Part shown: positions 15,698 to 24,900 of the stretch, in pieces | Position numbering within the stretch: position 1 is the stretch's first letter | Layout: each line of letters opens with the position of its first letter | Origin: an uncultured Aquimarina sp. | Lineage (GTDB): Bacteria > Bacteroidota > Bacteroidia > Flavobacteriales > Flavobacteriaceae | Assembly (NCBI RefSeq): GCF_947492965.1 | Contig: NZ_CANLOZ010000003.1 | Coordinates: forward strand, 248,001-312,000 | Reading direction: 5' to 3' | DNA length: 64,000 nucleotides | Made by a program: the position numbers and the translations under genes | The notes under the pieces: generated by a model | What the model was told of the DNA's origin: nothing | Database searches by the model: none | The model's input: the letters and a program-made list of their open reading frames with translations, nothing else

Positions 15698-16015
15698 CTA
15701 GATTAAAGAATCTAGTGCTTCAGCATATACATTTTTCGGAGAAACACCAACTTGGCGTCCAACTACCTCTCCGTTTTGGAAAACTAATACTGTAGGGATG
15801 TTACGTACACCATATTTTGCAGCAAATTCTTGATTTGCATCAACATCTACTTTACCTACAACAGCTTTACCTTCATATTCTTCACTGATCTGTTCAATTA
15901 TTGGACCTACCATTCTACATGGACCACACCACGCTGCCCAAAAATCTACTAATACTGGTTTATCGCTTTTAAGTACTACTTCATCAAAAGTAGCATCTGT
16001 TATTTCTAATGCCAT
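15698..16015 (-). CDS. trxA: Thioredoxin
   Basis: 105 residues, normal for thioredoxin 1. The redox site WCGPC (C30, C33) follows VLVDFWAAWC, and the cis-Pro loop NIPTVLVF and C-terminal GVSPKNVYAEALDSLI helix are present. A cytoplasmic disulfide reductase acting with thioredoxin reductase (not in this window). Upstream on the minus strand is a TAATTTTG -7 box (16067-16060); a hairpin terminator follows the gene. Confidence 0.97.
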   Translation of the reverse strand: MALEITDATFDEVVLKSDKPVLVDFWAAWCGPCRMVGPIIEQISEEYEGKAVVGKVDVDANQEFAAKYGVRNIPTVLVFQNGEVVGRQVGVSPKNVYAEALDSLI

Positions 16016-16059
16016 AGTTTTATTTATTGTTTATTAATTCTTGTTATTTATTAATTTCA

Positions 16060-16067
16060 CAAAATTA
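16060..16067 (-). promoter_or_regulatory. Probable -7 box of trxA
   Basis: TAATTTTG on the minus strand, matching TAnnTTTG, 45 bases before the trxA ATG. A TTTG lies upstream but only 14 bases away, shorter than the usual spacer, so the -33 is uncertain. Confidence 0.4.
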
Positions 16068-16298
16068 GTCAATATTTATCCCAAAGCTTACAATCAAAAT
16101 ATTTGTTTTGACTATAGGGCTATTGATTTTGTTGATACCAAATATACTATTAAATTGTTCTGTAGGAAGATATTTCTGAATCTTTTGCTTGCTCAATTAA
16201 AGAATAATAGTTGGGTTATTTTTTAAGAACGATAATAAGTTCGAATTAATGCAAAGAAGTTTAAGTTTTAATTATTATTAAACGCAATATTGTTCTTA

Positions 16299-18194
16299 TC
16301 ATAGAGTATTTAAGAATTCATAGAGATCTTCTTCTTTCCCCAGCTGAAGTTTCTTTTTTAATCTATATTTTGATTTCAATACACTATCTGGTAGTACATT
16401 TAGCATGTTAGCAATTTCTTTAGTAGTAAGATTCATTCGTAGAAAGGAGGCTAATCGTATTTCTTTTTCAGTGATTTCATTATGAATTGCTTTTAATTTG
16501 TTATCGAAATTATTGTGTACATCTGCAAAGTATGACTTGAATACTTCCCAATCTTTGTCTTCAGCACTTTCTTTTTTTAATAACATTACCAATCTTCTAA
16601 ACTCTACTTTAAAAAGTTCAGGAGAGTTTTTAATACGTTCTAGATTTTCTTTGAGTTCTTGGATAAAGCTACTTTTTTGAACCAAATGCAACGTTTGCGA
16701 GGTAAGTTCTTTTCTTTTAAATTCAATTTCTTGTCGGTATATTTCTTCTTGTTTTTCTCGTTCTATTTGATTCTTTTTAATGCGTTGTCTGAATCCAAAA
16801 AATAACAATCCCGATACCACAATGAAAGATATCATTCCTCCTGCATAGAGCGTTTTTCGAAGATTACTGATCTCTACTTGTTGATTTAGATTTTTGATTT
16901 CTTCCTTTTGTAAAGTAATGGCAGCTTCTTTTTTTTCTGTTTCGTAAATAGTTCGTAATTCTTCTATTTGTTGCGATTTTTTCACTGAAAATAAACTGTC
17001 TCTTATTTTTTGAGATGCATGTAGGTCTGAAAGTGCTTCTTTATTTTTATTCTGTAATTGAAAAAGGTTAGAGCGTTTTTCATATAATTCCTGAAGATTC
17101 GACATGGTACCAATTTTTTCGGCTATGTTGATCGCTTGATTAATGTTTTTAATAGCTTCAGGGATATTGTTTTCATTTTTAAAGGTGTGGCTTAATCCTT
17201 TATATGCATTTATAATCCCAATTTTTATGTCTTCGCCCTCTGTAATCTCTTTGGATTCTATAAAAGATGCTTTTGCTTTTTCGTATTTTTTTTCAATGTT
17301 GAATAATTCACCAAGATTATAAAGTGCATTGGCTAATGGGGATTTTGCCTCATGCTTTCTTGCTAGTTTTATAGCTTCTTCATAGTGTGTTTGAGCTTCG
17401 TTTATGCGATTTAATTTTTTTAAGGCATTCCCAGCTGAGTTTTTTGCATAGGATAAATAAATCTCATCATTTTGAGCTAAATAAATTGCCATTGCTTCTT
17501 TAAAATAGGTAAGTGCTTTTTTGTGGTTTTCCGTTGCGTATTCCAAATCACCTAAAAGTTTTAGAATATCAGCTTTTCTCATGACGTCATTGATTTCTGT
17601 AAAAAGTTCCAATGCTTTTAACGCTTCAATTAAAGCAAGTTTGTAATTACCTTTTTCCATATAAATAGTAGCAAGGCTATTATATTGTGCACCCTTAAAT
17701 TTTGCTTTAGCTTTATCCACTTTTTCATTTTCTTCTATAAGTTCAAGGTTTTCCAGAATTATATGAATAGCGCTTTCAAAATCACCTTTGCTCCGCAAGA
17801 TGTCCGCAATGGAATAGTTAACAAATAAAGTACCTCTGTAAGAATTGCGATTGCTAAATTCTTGTTTTGCTTGTTTGTAATAATAAAGAGCAGAATCTAG
17901 ATTGCTTCGATTGGTATAAAAATCACCTAAGTGCAATAAGCCTTTGCCAATCCCCATTTTGTAATCAATTTTTTTTGAAATTTTCAGTTCTTCTTCTGCG
18001 TATTTTTTAGCTTTTAAAGGTGCAGAGAACATTAATTTCTCATGAAGCTCGGTCAAAATATCAACCCTAACACTATCTTCTTCGATATGATTGTCTAAAG
18101 CATTTTTTAAACTGTCAATTAATTTTAGGTTTTGAGAAATCACCAGTTGGGTACAAAATATAAATACTGTAATAAGAAGAGATTGGAATTTCAT
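16299..18194 (-). CDS. Membrane-anchored TPR protein with C-terminal LuxR-like HTH
   Basis: 631 residues: signal peptide (MKFQSLLITVFIFCTQLVIS), about eight TPR units (50-380; for example NYKLALIEALKALELF and HKKALTYFKEAMAIY), a coiled-coil-like segment, one membrane helix near 440-458, a second basic coiled stretch, and a C-terminal helix-turn-helix (TEKEIRLASFLRMNLTTKEI, then NMLNVLPDSVLKSKYRLKKK). This is the one-component layout common in Bacteroidetes, with periplasmic TPRs and a cytoplasmic DNA-binding end. It is transcribed divergently from the CDC-like lipoprotein gene (310 bases apart), making it a candidate regulator of that gene. Confidence 0.8.
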   Translation of the reverse strand: MKFQSLLITVFIFCTQLVISQNLKLIDSLKNALDNHIEEDSVRVDILTELHEKLMFSAPLKAKKYAEEELKISKKIDYKMGIGKGLLHLGDFYTNRSNLDSALYYYKQAKQEFSNRNSYRGTLFVNYSIADILRSKGDFESAIHIILENLELIEENEKVDKAKAKFKGAQYNSLATIYMEKGNYKLALIEALKALELFTEINDVMRKADILKLLGDLEYATENHKKALTYFKEAMAIYLAQNDEIYLSYAKNSAGNALKKLNRINEAQTHYEEAIKLARKHEAKSPLANALYNLGELFNIEKKYEKAKASFIESKEITEGEDIKIGIINAYKGLSHTFKNENNIPEAIKNINQAINIAEKIGTMSNLQELYEKRSNLFQLQNKNKEALSDLHASQKIRDSLFSVKKSQQIEELRTIYETEKKEAAITLQKEEIKNLNQQVEISNLRKTLYAGGMISFIVVSGLLFFGFRQRIKKNQIEREKQEEIYRQEIEFKRKELTSQTLHLVQKSSFIQELKENLERIKNSPELFKVEFRRLVMLLKKESAEDKDWEVFKSYFADVHNNFDNKLKAIHNEITEKEIRLASFLRMNLTTKEIANMLNVLPDSVLKSKYRLKKKLQLGKEEDLYEFLNTL

Positions 18195-18504
18195 AAAAGC
18201 GAGTCATTTAGTTGACAACTAAGGTAATTAATAAATATTATGATTGTCGAATACTCTGTATTTCGAAAGAAAGTGTAGAAGGGAGTTTACAAGATCTTTA
18301 GGTTGCTTTTTCCCTTAGGTATCCTCTCTTAATACTTTGAAAACGTAGAGAACTCTTCAGTTTAGTATTCGTAAAAACACTCATTTCTTTCCAAGTTAAT
18401 TTATGGGTTTTTAATAGGTGTCCATGCTTTGTCCATGACTGAAATTAGGACTAAAAACGCTTTGCCAGTAGTTTTGGATCGTTGAATCATTAAAAAGAAA
18501 ACTC
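18195..18504. other. Divergent intergenic region between TPR/HTH regulator and CDC-like gene
   Basis: No gene seen in these 310 bases. A TAGTTTTG element (18469-18476, plus strand) matches the -7 consensus and lies 28 bases before the CDC-like ATG; I see no TTTG at the expected 19-base distance. No strong palindrome stands out, so an operator cannot be assigned. Confidence 0.4.
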
Positions 18505-20052
18505 ATGAAAACTTCAATCTTAAAAATGCCCCAAGCATTTATATTAATTAGTTTGATTTATACTTGCATAGCATGCAGCTCTTGTAGTAAAGATGAAGAT
18601 AGTTTGCCTTCCGAACCAGTAAATCCAGAAGCAAATACAATCAATGAATTCATTAATAATTTGGAATATAATCCAAGTGAATTGTTAGGGGTTGAAGAAA
18701 CTGGAGGGGAAGCATTGCTCAAAACACCTGGTGGGACCAATACAGATGAGTCATTTGATTCTGGAATAGAAACTACTTGTGTGAGCGTGAATTATAACCT
18801 AAAAGCCAATTTTGAAGATGTGGCAATCCTTCGTCCAACAAATGGTGTTGTTTGGCCAGGAGCATTGGTAGTTGGAAATCAAACTATGCGAGATGGTCTT
18901 CCAGAGGCTTTTACTTTAGGTAGAGCACCAATGACTATACGATTAGATTTACCAGGCATTGGGGAAGCAGGGAATATTAGAGTAGAGGATCCCAGGAATT
19001 CTAATGTGCAATCCAAGATCGATGAGGCTTTAGAATATTGGAATACAAATGCATATCAAGAAGGGTATGTAAACCCTTCGAACTCCTCTTACTCAGCCAG
19101 TACTTCTTATAGTTCTAAGCAGATGAGTCTGGAAGTTGGAATGAATACGGAATGGGCAACGGGAGATGTTTCTGCACAATTTAATTATGAAACTACAAGT
19201 ACCAATAGAGTAGCTGTTATGGTGTTTAAACAAGTTTTTTACACAATTACTATGGATACTCCTGAAAATCCTTCGAGTGTATTTAGAGCTGACGTGCCAT
19301 TATCACGAATCGAAAATGCATTTAATTCTGCAACACCACCCGCGTACGTGCACTCTGTAAATTATGGTAGAATAATTATGTTTAGAATGGAGACTACAGC
19401 AGAAGCTACGGAATCAGAACTCACAGGAGCTTTTAATTATGCAAGTGGTGTGACTAATGCATCTGGTGATGTAGAGGCTAAGTATAAAGAAATTTTAAAT
19501 GAATCTACTATCACTACGGTAACAATAGGAGGGAACGCTTCTGTGGCTTCTGAGGCCGTTTCTGCACAAAACTTTGGTGATTTACAATCTATTATCAAAG
19601 GAGAAAATGCTGTGTATAGTAGAAATAATCCAGGGCTTCCAATTGCTTATACCATTAGATTTTTAAAGGATAATAGTTTAGCAAAAATGGGATATAGTAC
19701 GGATTATGTTGCATTAAATTGTACTACAGCAAAGCGTGTGCATAATCGAATAGTATTTAAAAATACAGTGGTAGATAATTTTAGAATAGGAATTGAATAT
19801 AAACTAAAGGAAGGTGCAAGTGTACCATACGATGAAATTGTCTGGAAAGATAATAAGGTAGATGGTGAGCAGACTATCATTACTCCGCCAGATGGAGCTT
19901 ATGATATCTTCTATTATGTAGATAGGGCAAAAGCAGGTACTGGTTACGAGAATAAATGGACGGATAACATTGGAGGATATGTTCACGCACATGAAGATTG
20001 TTTTGAATCCTACCGAAATTTCCTAGAAGTGAAAGTAAGGACTTGCCAATAA
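18505..20052 (+). CDS. Cholesterol-dependent-cytolysin-like (thiol-activated cytolysin family) surface lipoprotein
   Basis: 515 residues. The N-terminus is a lipoprotein signal with three clustered Cys (21, 24, 27); the last is followed by SKDEDS, resembling the acidic signal that exports Bacteroidetes lipoproteins to the surface. From residue 115 the pore-forming core of the CDC family is clear: VWPGALVVGNQTM, APMTIRLDLPGIG, FKQVFYTITMDTPENPSSVF (241-260), TPPAYVHSVNYGRIIMF (277-293), TIGGNA (340-345) and FLKDNSLAK (386-394). These match perfringolysin O from memory. The last 105 residues lack the Trp-rich undecapeptide ECTGLAWEWWR and the Thr-Leu cholesterol pair, so membrane recognition must differ. 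Monocistronic, with its own terminator. Confidence 0.85.
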   Translation: MKTSILKMPQAFILISLIYTCIACSSCSKDEDSLPSEPVNPEANTINEFINNLEYNPSELLGVEETGGEALLKTPGGTNTDESFDSGIETTCVSVNYNLKANFEDVAILRPTNGVVWPGALVVGNQTMRDGLPEAFTLGRAPMTIRLDLPGIGEAGNIRVEDPRNSNVQSKIDEALEYWNTNAYQEGYVNPSNSSYSASTSYSSKQMSLEVGMNTEWATGDVSAQFNYETTSTNRVAVMVFKQVFYTITMDTPENPSSVFRADVPLSRIENAFNSATPPAYVHSVNYGRIIMFRMETTAEATESELTGAFNYASGVTNASGDVEAKYKEILNESTITTVTIGGNASVASEAVSAQNFGDLQSIIKGENAVYSRNNPGLPIAYTIRFLKDNSLAKMGYSTDYVALNCTTAKRVHNRIVFKNTVVDNFRIGIEYKLKEGASVPYDEIVWKDNKVDGEQTIITPPDGAYDIFYYVDRAKAGTGYENKWTDNIGGYVHAHEDCFESYRNFLEVKVRTCQ

Positions 20053-20070
20053 AAAAGTATTTTTTTTGAG

Positions 20071-20117
20071 AGTCGGCATCCTAGGTTGTGATTCAACAAC
20101 CTGATGTCGGCTTTTTT
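20071..20117 (+). terminator. Terminator of the CDC-like gene
   Basis: Long hairpin: AGTCGGCATC and AGGTTGT pair with ACAACCT and ATGTCGGCT across a short loop, with a small internal bulge, followed by six T. Nineteen bases past the stop codon. Confidence 0.85.
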
Positions 20118-20138
20118 GTATATTTCTATATAAATAAG

Positions 20139-20172
20139 AAAAAGCTCAGCGCTTATTGGTTGCTGAGCTTTT
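20139..20172 (-). terminator. Terminator of the 460-residue lipoprotein gene
   Basis: Stem AAAAGCTCAGC / GCTGAGCTTTT with an 11-base loop; on the minus strand the stem runs into TTTTT-C-TTATT. It is 24 bases past the stop of the convergent gene. Confidence 0.75.
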
Positions 20173-20195
20173 CCATAAGGTTTTAAGAGTTGCTA

Positions 20196-21578
20196 TTAGT
20201 TATTTGTAGGTATTCCTATTTGAGTACCAATAACACTATCATCTGGTTGTGTAATAACGGGACAGTTAATAATAGCTCCTGTAGCTGTTAATAAATCTGA
20301 TAAAGAATTAGCTAATGGGCTTGGATTAGCATTTCCTCTAAATGGGATCAAAGTCCCATCTGCTAATAGATCATTAATTTGATCAAAACTCTGTAGGATT
20401 GGACGTTCAGATTCTGGAACGGTAAATTCTGTTACGTGAGCATCCCACATCGGAGCATATCTTGTATCACTTGGATCTATAGGGAATGTATTGGTTGGAT
20501 CTTGTACTTGTCTGTTACTTAAAGAAGCAGTATTTAATCCTTGTACTCCAAGTCCATCAGTATCTGTTGTTCTTCCATTAGCTGTTGGACTAAAGGGTAG
20601 CATAGATCCTCCTGGGAATAATCCAAATGTTGGTAGATTTGCTAATCTTGGTGCAAATACTCCTAACTCGATAGTTGCAGGTCCTGGATCTGAAGTATCA
20701 GTAACAATATGGAAGTAATATGGTCTATTAGCATGCCATCCATCAAGTAATTGCATAACAACTGAAGCTTGATCAGGTGCAAAATTTGGATTGTTTAAAT
20801 CATCTTCTTGCTCTTGCTCGTTTCCAAGAGGGTTTGGTACTCTGTCATGAAGACCTGTACTGTTGGCTACTGGCTGCGCATTAATTACTACTCCACTAGG
20901 TAAGACAACATATGAAGACCATTTACCATCTGCAATTGCTCCTGGGTTTGCTTCTGCTGGAGGAAATCCGAATAGTAAACCGTCTGCTGGTCCAGTAACT
21001 AAAGATCTTTTTGGTGAAAAATCTACAGATCCTTCAAAAACAAGTCGCCCTGTTCTTGTAAAATATCCTTTTTGTTCCCCTCCAGATCCTATAGAGGCTG
21101 CCATTCTTGGTGCGAAAATAACACCAAGTTTTTTAGCCATCAGTCTGTCAGATACTTCTGTGATTACGTAGTAAAGCTCTCTCTTTTGACCATTTGGTAA
21201 AGTTTCCCAACCTTTAAACATAGGCAGTCTAACTGTGGGGCCTGCAGGAACTACATCTCTATCAATTCTAAAATCAATTCCCAAAACACTTGGTACAAAA
21301 ACATTTTGTGCGTCTGTGAATCGTAAAGCTGGGTTAAAAAAGTTATAAGGAATTCCGCCATCTTTACGGATACTTGCTAGTAATATTTTAGCTTCTTTTA
21401 AAGCTCTAAATGATTGTAATAAGCCTTTTGATTGAGCTTCTTCTTCTAATGCATCTTCTGCAATTTCATCAGTGATCGTTTGATTCGTTTCAACTTCTAA
21501 AAGATTGTCATCATTGTTACAAGCCATAAATAATGAGGCGGCGAAAATACTTAAAAGTAAGGTTTTAAAATTTTTCAT
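20196..21578 (-). CDS. Surface lipoprotein of unknown family
   Basis: 460 residues. Lipoprotein signal LFMAC (Cys 20) followed by NNDDN, an acidic surface-export-like signal. The mature protein is a mostly beta, Gly/Pro-rich domain with motifs repeated in pattern: YYVITEVSDRLMAKKLGVIF and YYFHIVTDTSDPGPATIELG, both followed by AP-R-A-like segments, and YAPMWDAHVTEF near the C-terminus. I do not recognise a named family; relatives with the same motifs occur as hypothetical secreted proteins. It is convergent with the CDC-like gene, each with its own terminator, so they are not co-transcribed. A role with the cytolysin-like protein is only a proximity guess. Confidence 0.6.
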   Translation of the reverse strand: MKNFKTLLLSIFAASLFMACNNDDNLLEVETNQTITDEIAEDALEEEAQSKGLLQSFRALKEAKILLASIRKDGGIPYNFFNPALRFTDAQNVFVPSVLGIDFRIDRDVVPAGPTVRLPMFKGWETLPNGQKRELYYVITEVSDRLMAKKLGVIFAPRMAASIGSGGEQKGYFTRTGRLVFEGSVDFSPKRSLVTGPADGLLFGFPPAEANPGAIADGKWSSYVVLPSGVVINAQPVANSTGLHDRVPNPLGNEQEQEDDLNNPNFAPDQASVVMQLLDGWHANRPYYFHIVTDTSDPGPATIELGVFAPRLANLPTFGLFPGGSMLPFSPTANGRTTDTDGLGVQGLNTASLSNRQVQDPTNTFPIDPSDTRYAPMWDAHVTEFTVPESERPILQSFDQINDLLADGTLIPFRGNANPSPLANSLSDLLTATGAIINCPVITQPDDSVIGTQIGIPTNN

Positions 21579-21994
21579 TTTTTGTGTTTTTAATAGTTAT
21601 ATTCTGAAAAAATCATTAAGAAAACAATTGGCCAATCGTTTAAAGTAATTAGGGTTTTAAGATCTTACATATTTTGAGACGGTATAAATATTTAATCTTA
21701 CATCAAGGGGAATTTTGAATTTTAAAAAATAGTGTTGGTTTTGTAGATCTTGTGAATTGAAACCCTTTGAATTAAAGGGTTTTATATGAAAAAAGGCTAT
21801 GATTACAAAATGTAAAAAAACAATGTTTTTTAGGAAATAATTAACTAGATCGCTTTAGTTTTTAAGAATCCTTAACAACTTGTAAGTGTTAGCTATCTAA
21901 CACATTATGAGGTTTTTATTGGCTTTTTTATAGGAGGTATTTTCCCTTCTTCTTAAAAGTGTGGGATTAAAAACTTCAGAATTAAAGATCGTTT
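21579..21994. other. Intergenic region downstream of dnaE
   Basis: No gene seen in 416 bases. It contains a perfect 9-bp-stem hairpin, AAACCCTTT-GAATT-AAAGGGTTT (21760-21782), which could terminate dnaE transcription on the minus strand although the following T run is short. The promoter of the downstream lipoprotein gene should also lie here but no convincing consensus is seen. Confidence 0.4.
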
Positions 21995-24900
21995 CTAGTT
22001 TAATTTGTAATACACAGAATCGCTCTCCAATGCGGTTAACAATTCTGGAGAGATGTTTACCTTTTGTTTTCTACTTGGCATATGTAACTTAAGTTTCTCT
22101 GCCATTTCGAAAATCACAAAATTTAACGTGTGATTTCCAGCATGTTCAGTGAGCAATTCTTTTAGCTTATCAATCCTAGTATCAGAAAGTTCATTAATAT
22201 CTAGCTGAATTGTCAGCTTTCTGGCATAGGTTTCCATTACGTCGTGTAGTAGCTGAAAACTATTGAATTGTATTCTAGGATCTCCCTTTTTTCCCGTATC
22301 GCGATTAACCCAACCTTCTTTTATAAAAGCTTTTGCATACACGAAGGTGCTTTGTACTAAGAAGGGTCTGTGTTTTAAGTAATCTTCGCCAAAAATTCTA
22401 AACTCATGAGCAGTGTTATAGTCTTCTATGGTAAACGTGGCCCATCCTTTTCCATTTTTTGATGTTCGATGCTCCACACCTGTGATTACGCCACCAAAGG
22501 AGATCTCACGATTGAGATTGTTTTCTAGATCGGCAAAATTCAAAAGTGTTCCATTGCAGAAATATTTCATTTCATATTTAAAATCATCGAGTGGATGACC
22601 AGATAAATAAATACCAACTACTTCTTTTTCTCTAGCTAGTTTTTCCATAGTGCCCCATTCTTCACAAGGAGGAACAACTGGTTCTGGAATTTGAACATCA
22701 CTAGATTCGCCAAATAAACTTACCTGAGATGAGTTTTCGTTTTCTTGATACTTAGATCCATATTTCATGGCTTTTTCTAAGAAAGTAATTCCATCTCCAT
22801 CCTGATGAAAATATTGACCTCTATGCGTCTCTGTAAAAGAATCAAATCCGCCGGCAAGTGCTAAACTTTCAAAAGCTTTTTTATTAGCCGCACGTAGGTC
22901 AATGCGTTTTGCCATATCAAAAATAGATCTGTATGGTCCATCTTCTTTTCTGTTTTCTACAATAGTAGCCACGGCTCCGGTACCTACACCTTTGATGGCT
23001 CCCATTCCAAATCGTACTGCACCATCTTTGTTTACAGAGAATTTTCTATAAGATTCATTCACATCGGGTCCTAATACATCTAATTTCATACGCTTACATT
23101 CTTCCATGAAGAAAGTAACCTGCTTGATGTCGTTCATGTTATTGGATAGTACAGCTGCCATATATTCTGCAGGATAATGAGCCTTTAGATAAGCGGTCTG
23201 ATACGCAATCCAAGCATAACAAGTAGAGTGAGACTTGTTAAAAGCGTAGGCTGCAAATGCTTCCCAGTCTTTCCATATTTTTTCTAATTTATCTTCAGCA
23301 TGTCCTTTGGCAGCAGCTTGTTCAATGAACTTGGGTTTCATTTTATCCAATACTGCTTTTTGTTTTTTACCCATTGCTTTACGGAGTACATCCGCTTCAC
23401 CTTTGGTAAAATCAGCAAGTTTTTGAGAAAGTAGCATCACTTGCTCCTGATATACTGTGATTCCGTAGGTTTCTTTTAGGTATTCTTCACAAGCTTCTAA
23501 GTCATATATGATCTCTTCGGTACCGTGTTTTCTATTAATAAAACTTGGGATATATTCTAAAGGTCCTGGTCGGTACAAAGCATTCATCGCAATTAGATCG
23601 GCAAAAACTGTAGGTTTTAGTTCCTTCATGTATTTTTGCATCCCGGGAGATTCATATTGGAATACACCAACCGTTTCTCCTCTTTGGAATAATGCGTACG
23701 TTTCTTCATCGTCAAGAGGGAAATTCTCAGGATCTAATTCTACACCATGTTTTGCTTTTACAATTTTTACGGTATCCTTAATTAGGGTTAATGTTTTTAA
23801 TCCTAAGAAATCCATTTTTAGCAGACCAGCACTTTCTACCACAGAGTTGTCAAACTGCGTACAGTACATGTCAGAATCTTTGGCAAGCGCAACTGGGACA
23901 AACTTGGTAATATCATCGGGTGTGATGATCACTCCACAAGCATGAATACCTGTATTTCTAACTGAACCCTCTAAAACTCTAGCTTGGTTTAAGGTTTCGG
24001 CTTCGAGATCGCTACCTTCTGCTATATTAAGTAGTTCATTTACTTTTTCTAATTCATCACTTCTAAACTTCTTTTTTAATACCGCTTCATCTACACCAAA
24101 TATTTTTCCAAGTTTAGACATATTTGGGATTAGCTTTGCAATTCGATCTGCATCACCAAGAGGTAAATCAAGTACACGAGCAGTATCTCGAATAGAAGAT
24201 TTTGCTGCCATAGTACCGTATGTAATTATCTGAGCTACCTGATTGGCTCCATATTTTTCGATTACATAGTCCATTACACGTCCTCGTCCTTCATCATCAA
24301 AATCAATATCAATATCGGGCATACTTACACGATCCGGATTTAGGAATCTCTCAAAAAGTAAATCATACTTTATCGGATCTAAATTGGTAATCCATAGGCA
24401 ATAGGCTACCGCAGATCCAGCAGCAGATCCACGTCCAGGACCTACAGAAACCCCCATTTCTCTTGCGGCTCTTATAAAATCTTCCACAATCAGGAAGTAT
24501 CCTGGGTATCCTGTATTTTCAATAACTTTTAATTCGAAATCAAGGCGCTCATCAATTTCTGGAGTAATTTCTCCATATCTAATCTTTGCTCCTTTGTAGG
24601 TGATATGTCTTAAATAAGCATTTTCTCCTCTTTTCCCTCCGTCTATTTTGTCTTCTTCAGATTGGAACTCTTCTGGGATGTCAAATGCAGGTAATAATAC
24701 GTCTCTTGCTAGTACAAAAGGTTCTATTTTATCCACGATCTCCTGAATATTCATGATGGCTTCAGGGAGATCTTTGAATAAGTTTTTCATTTCTTCAGAA
24801 GACTTAAAATAGTATTCCTGATTTGGTAATCCATATCGATATCCTCTTCCTCTTCCAATTGGAGTCGCTTGTTTTTCTCCGTCTTTTACACATAGTAGAA

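Noticed and set aside
18505-20052. A classical cholesterol-dependent cytolysin
   Set aside because: The Trp-rich undecapeptide and Thr-Leu pair needed for cholesterol binding are not present, so only the wider CDC-like family is claimed.
20863-21171. A 102-codon plus-strand frame inside the 460-residue lipoprotein gene
   Set aside because: Shadow frame antisense to a clear lipoprotein gene, with no signal or family motif.
23508-23945. A 145-codon plus-strand frame within dnaE
   Set aside because: It is antisense to the polymerase domain, has no recognisable protein features and is a shadow of dnaE codons.
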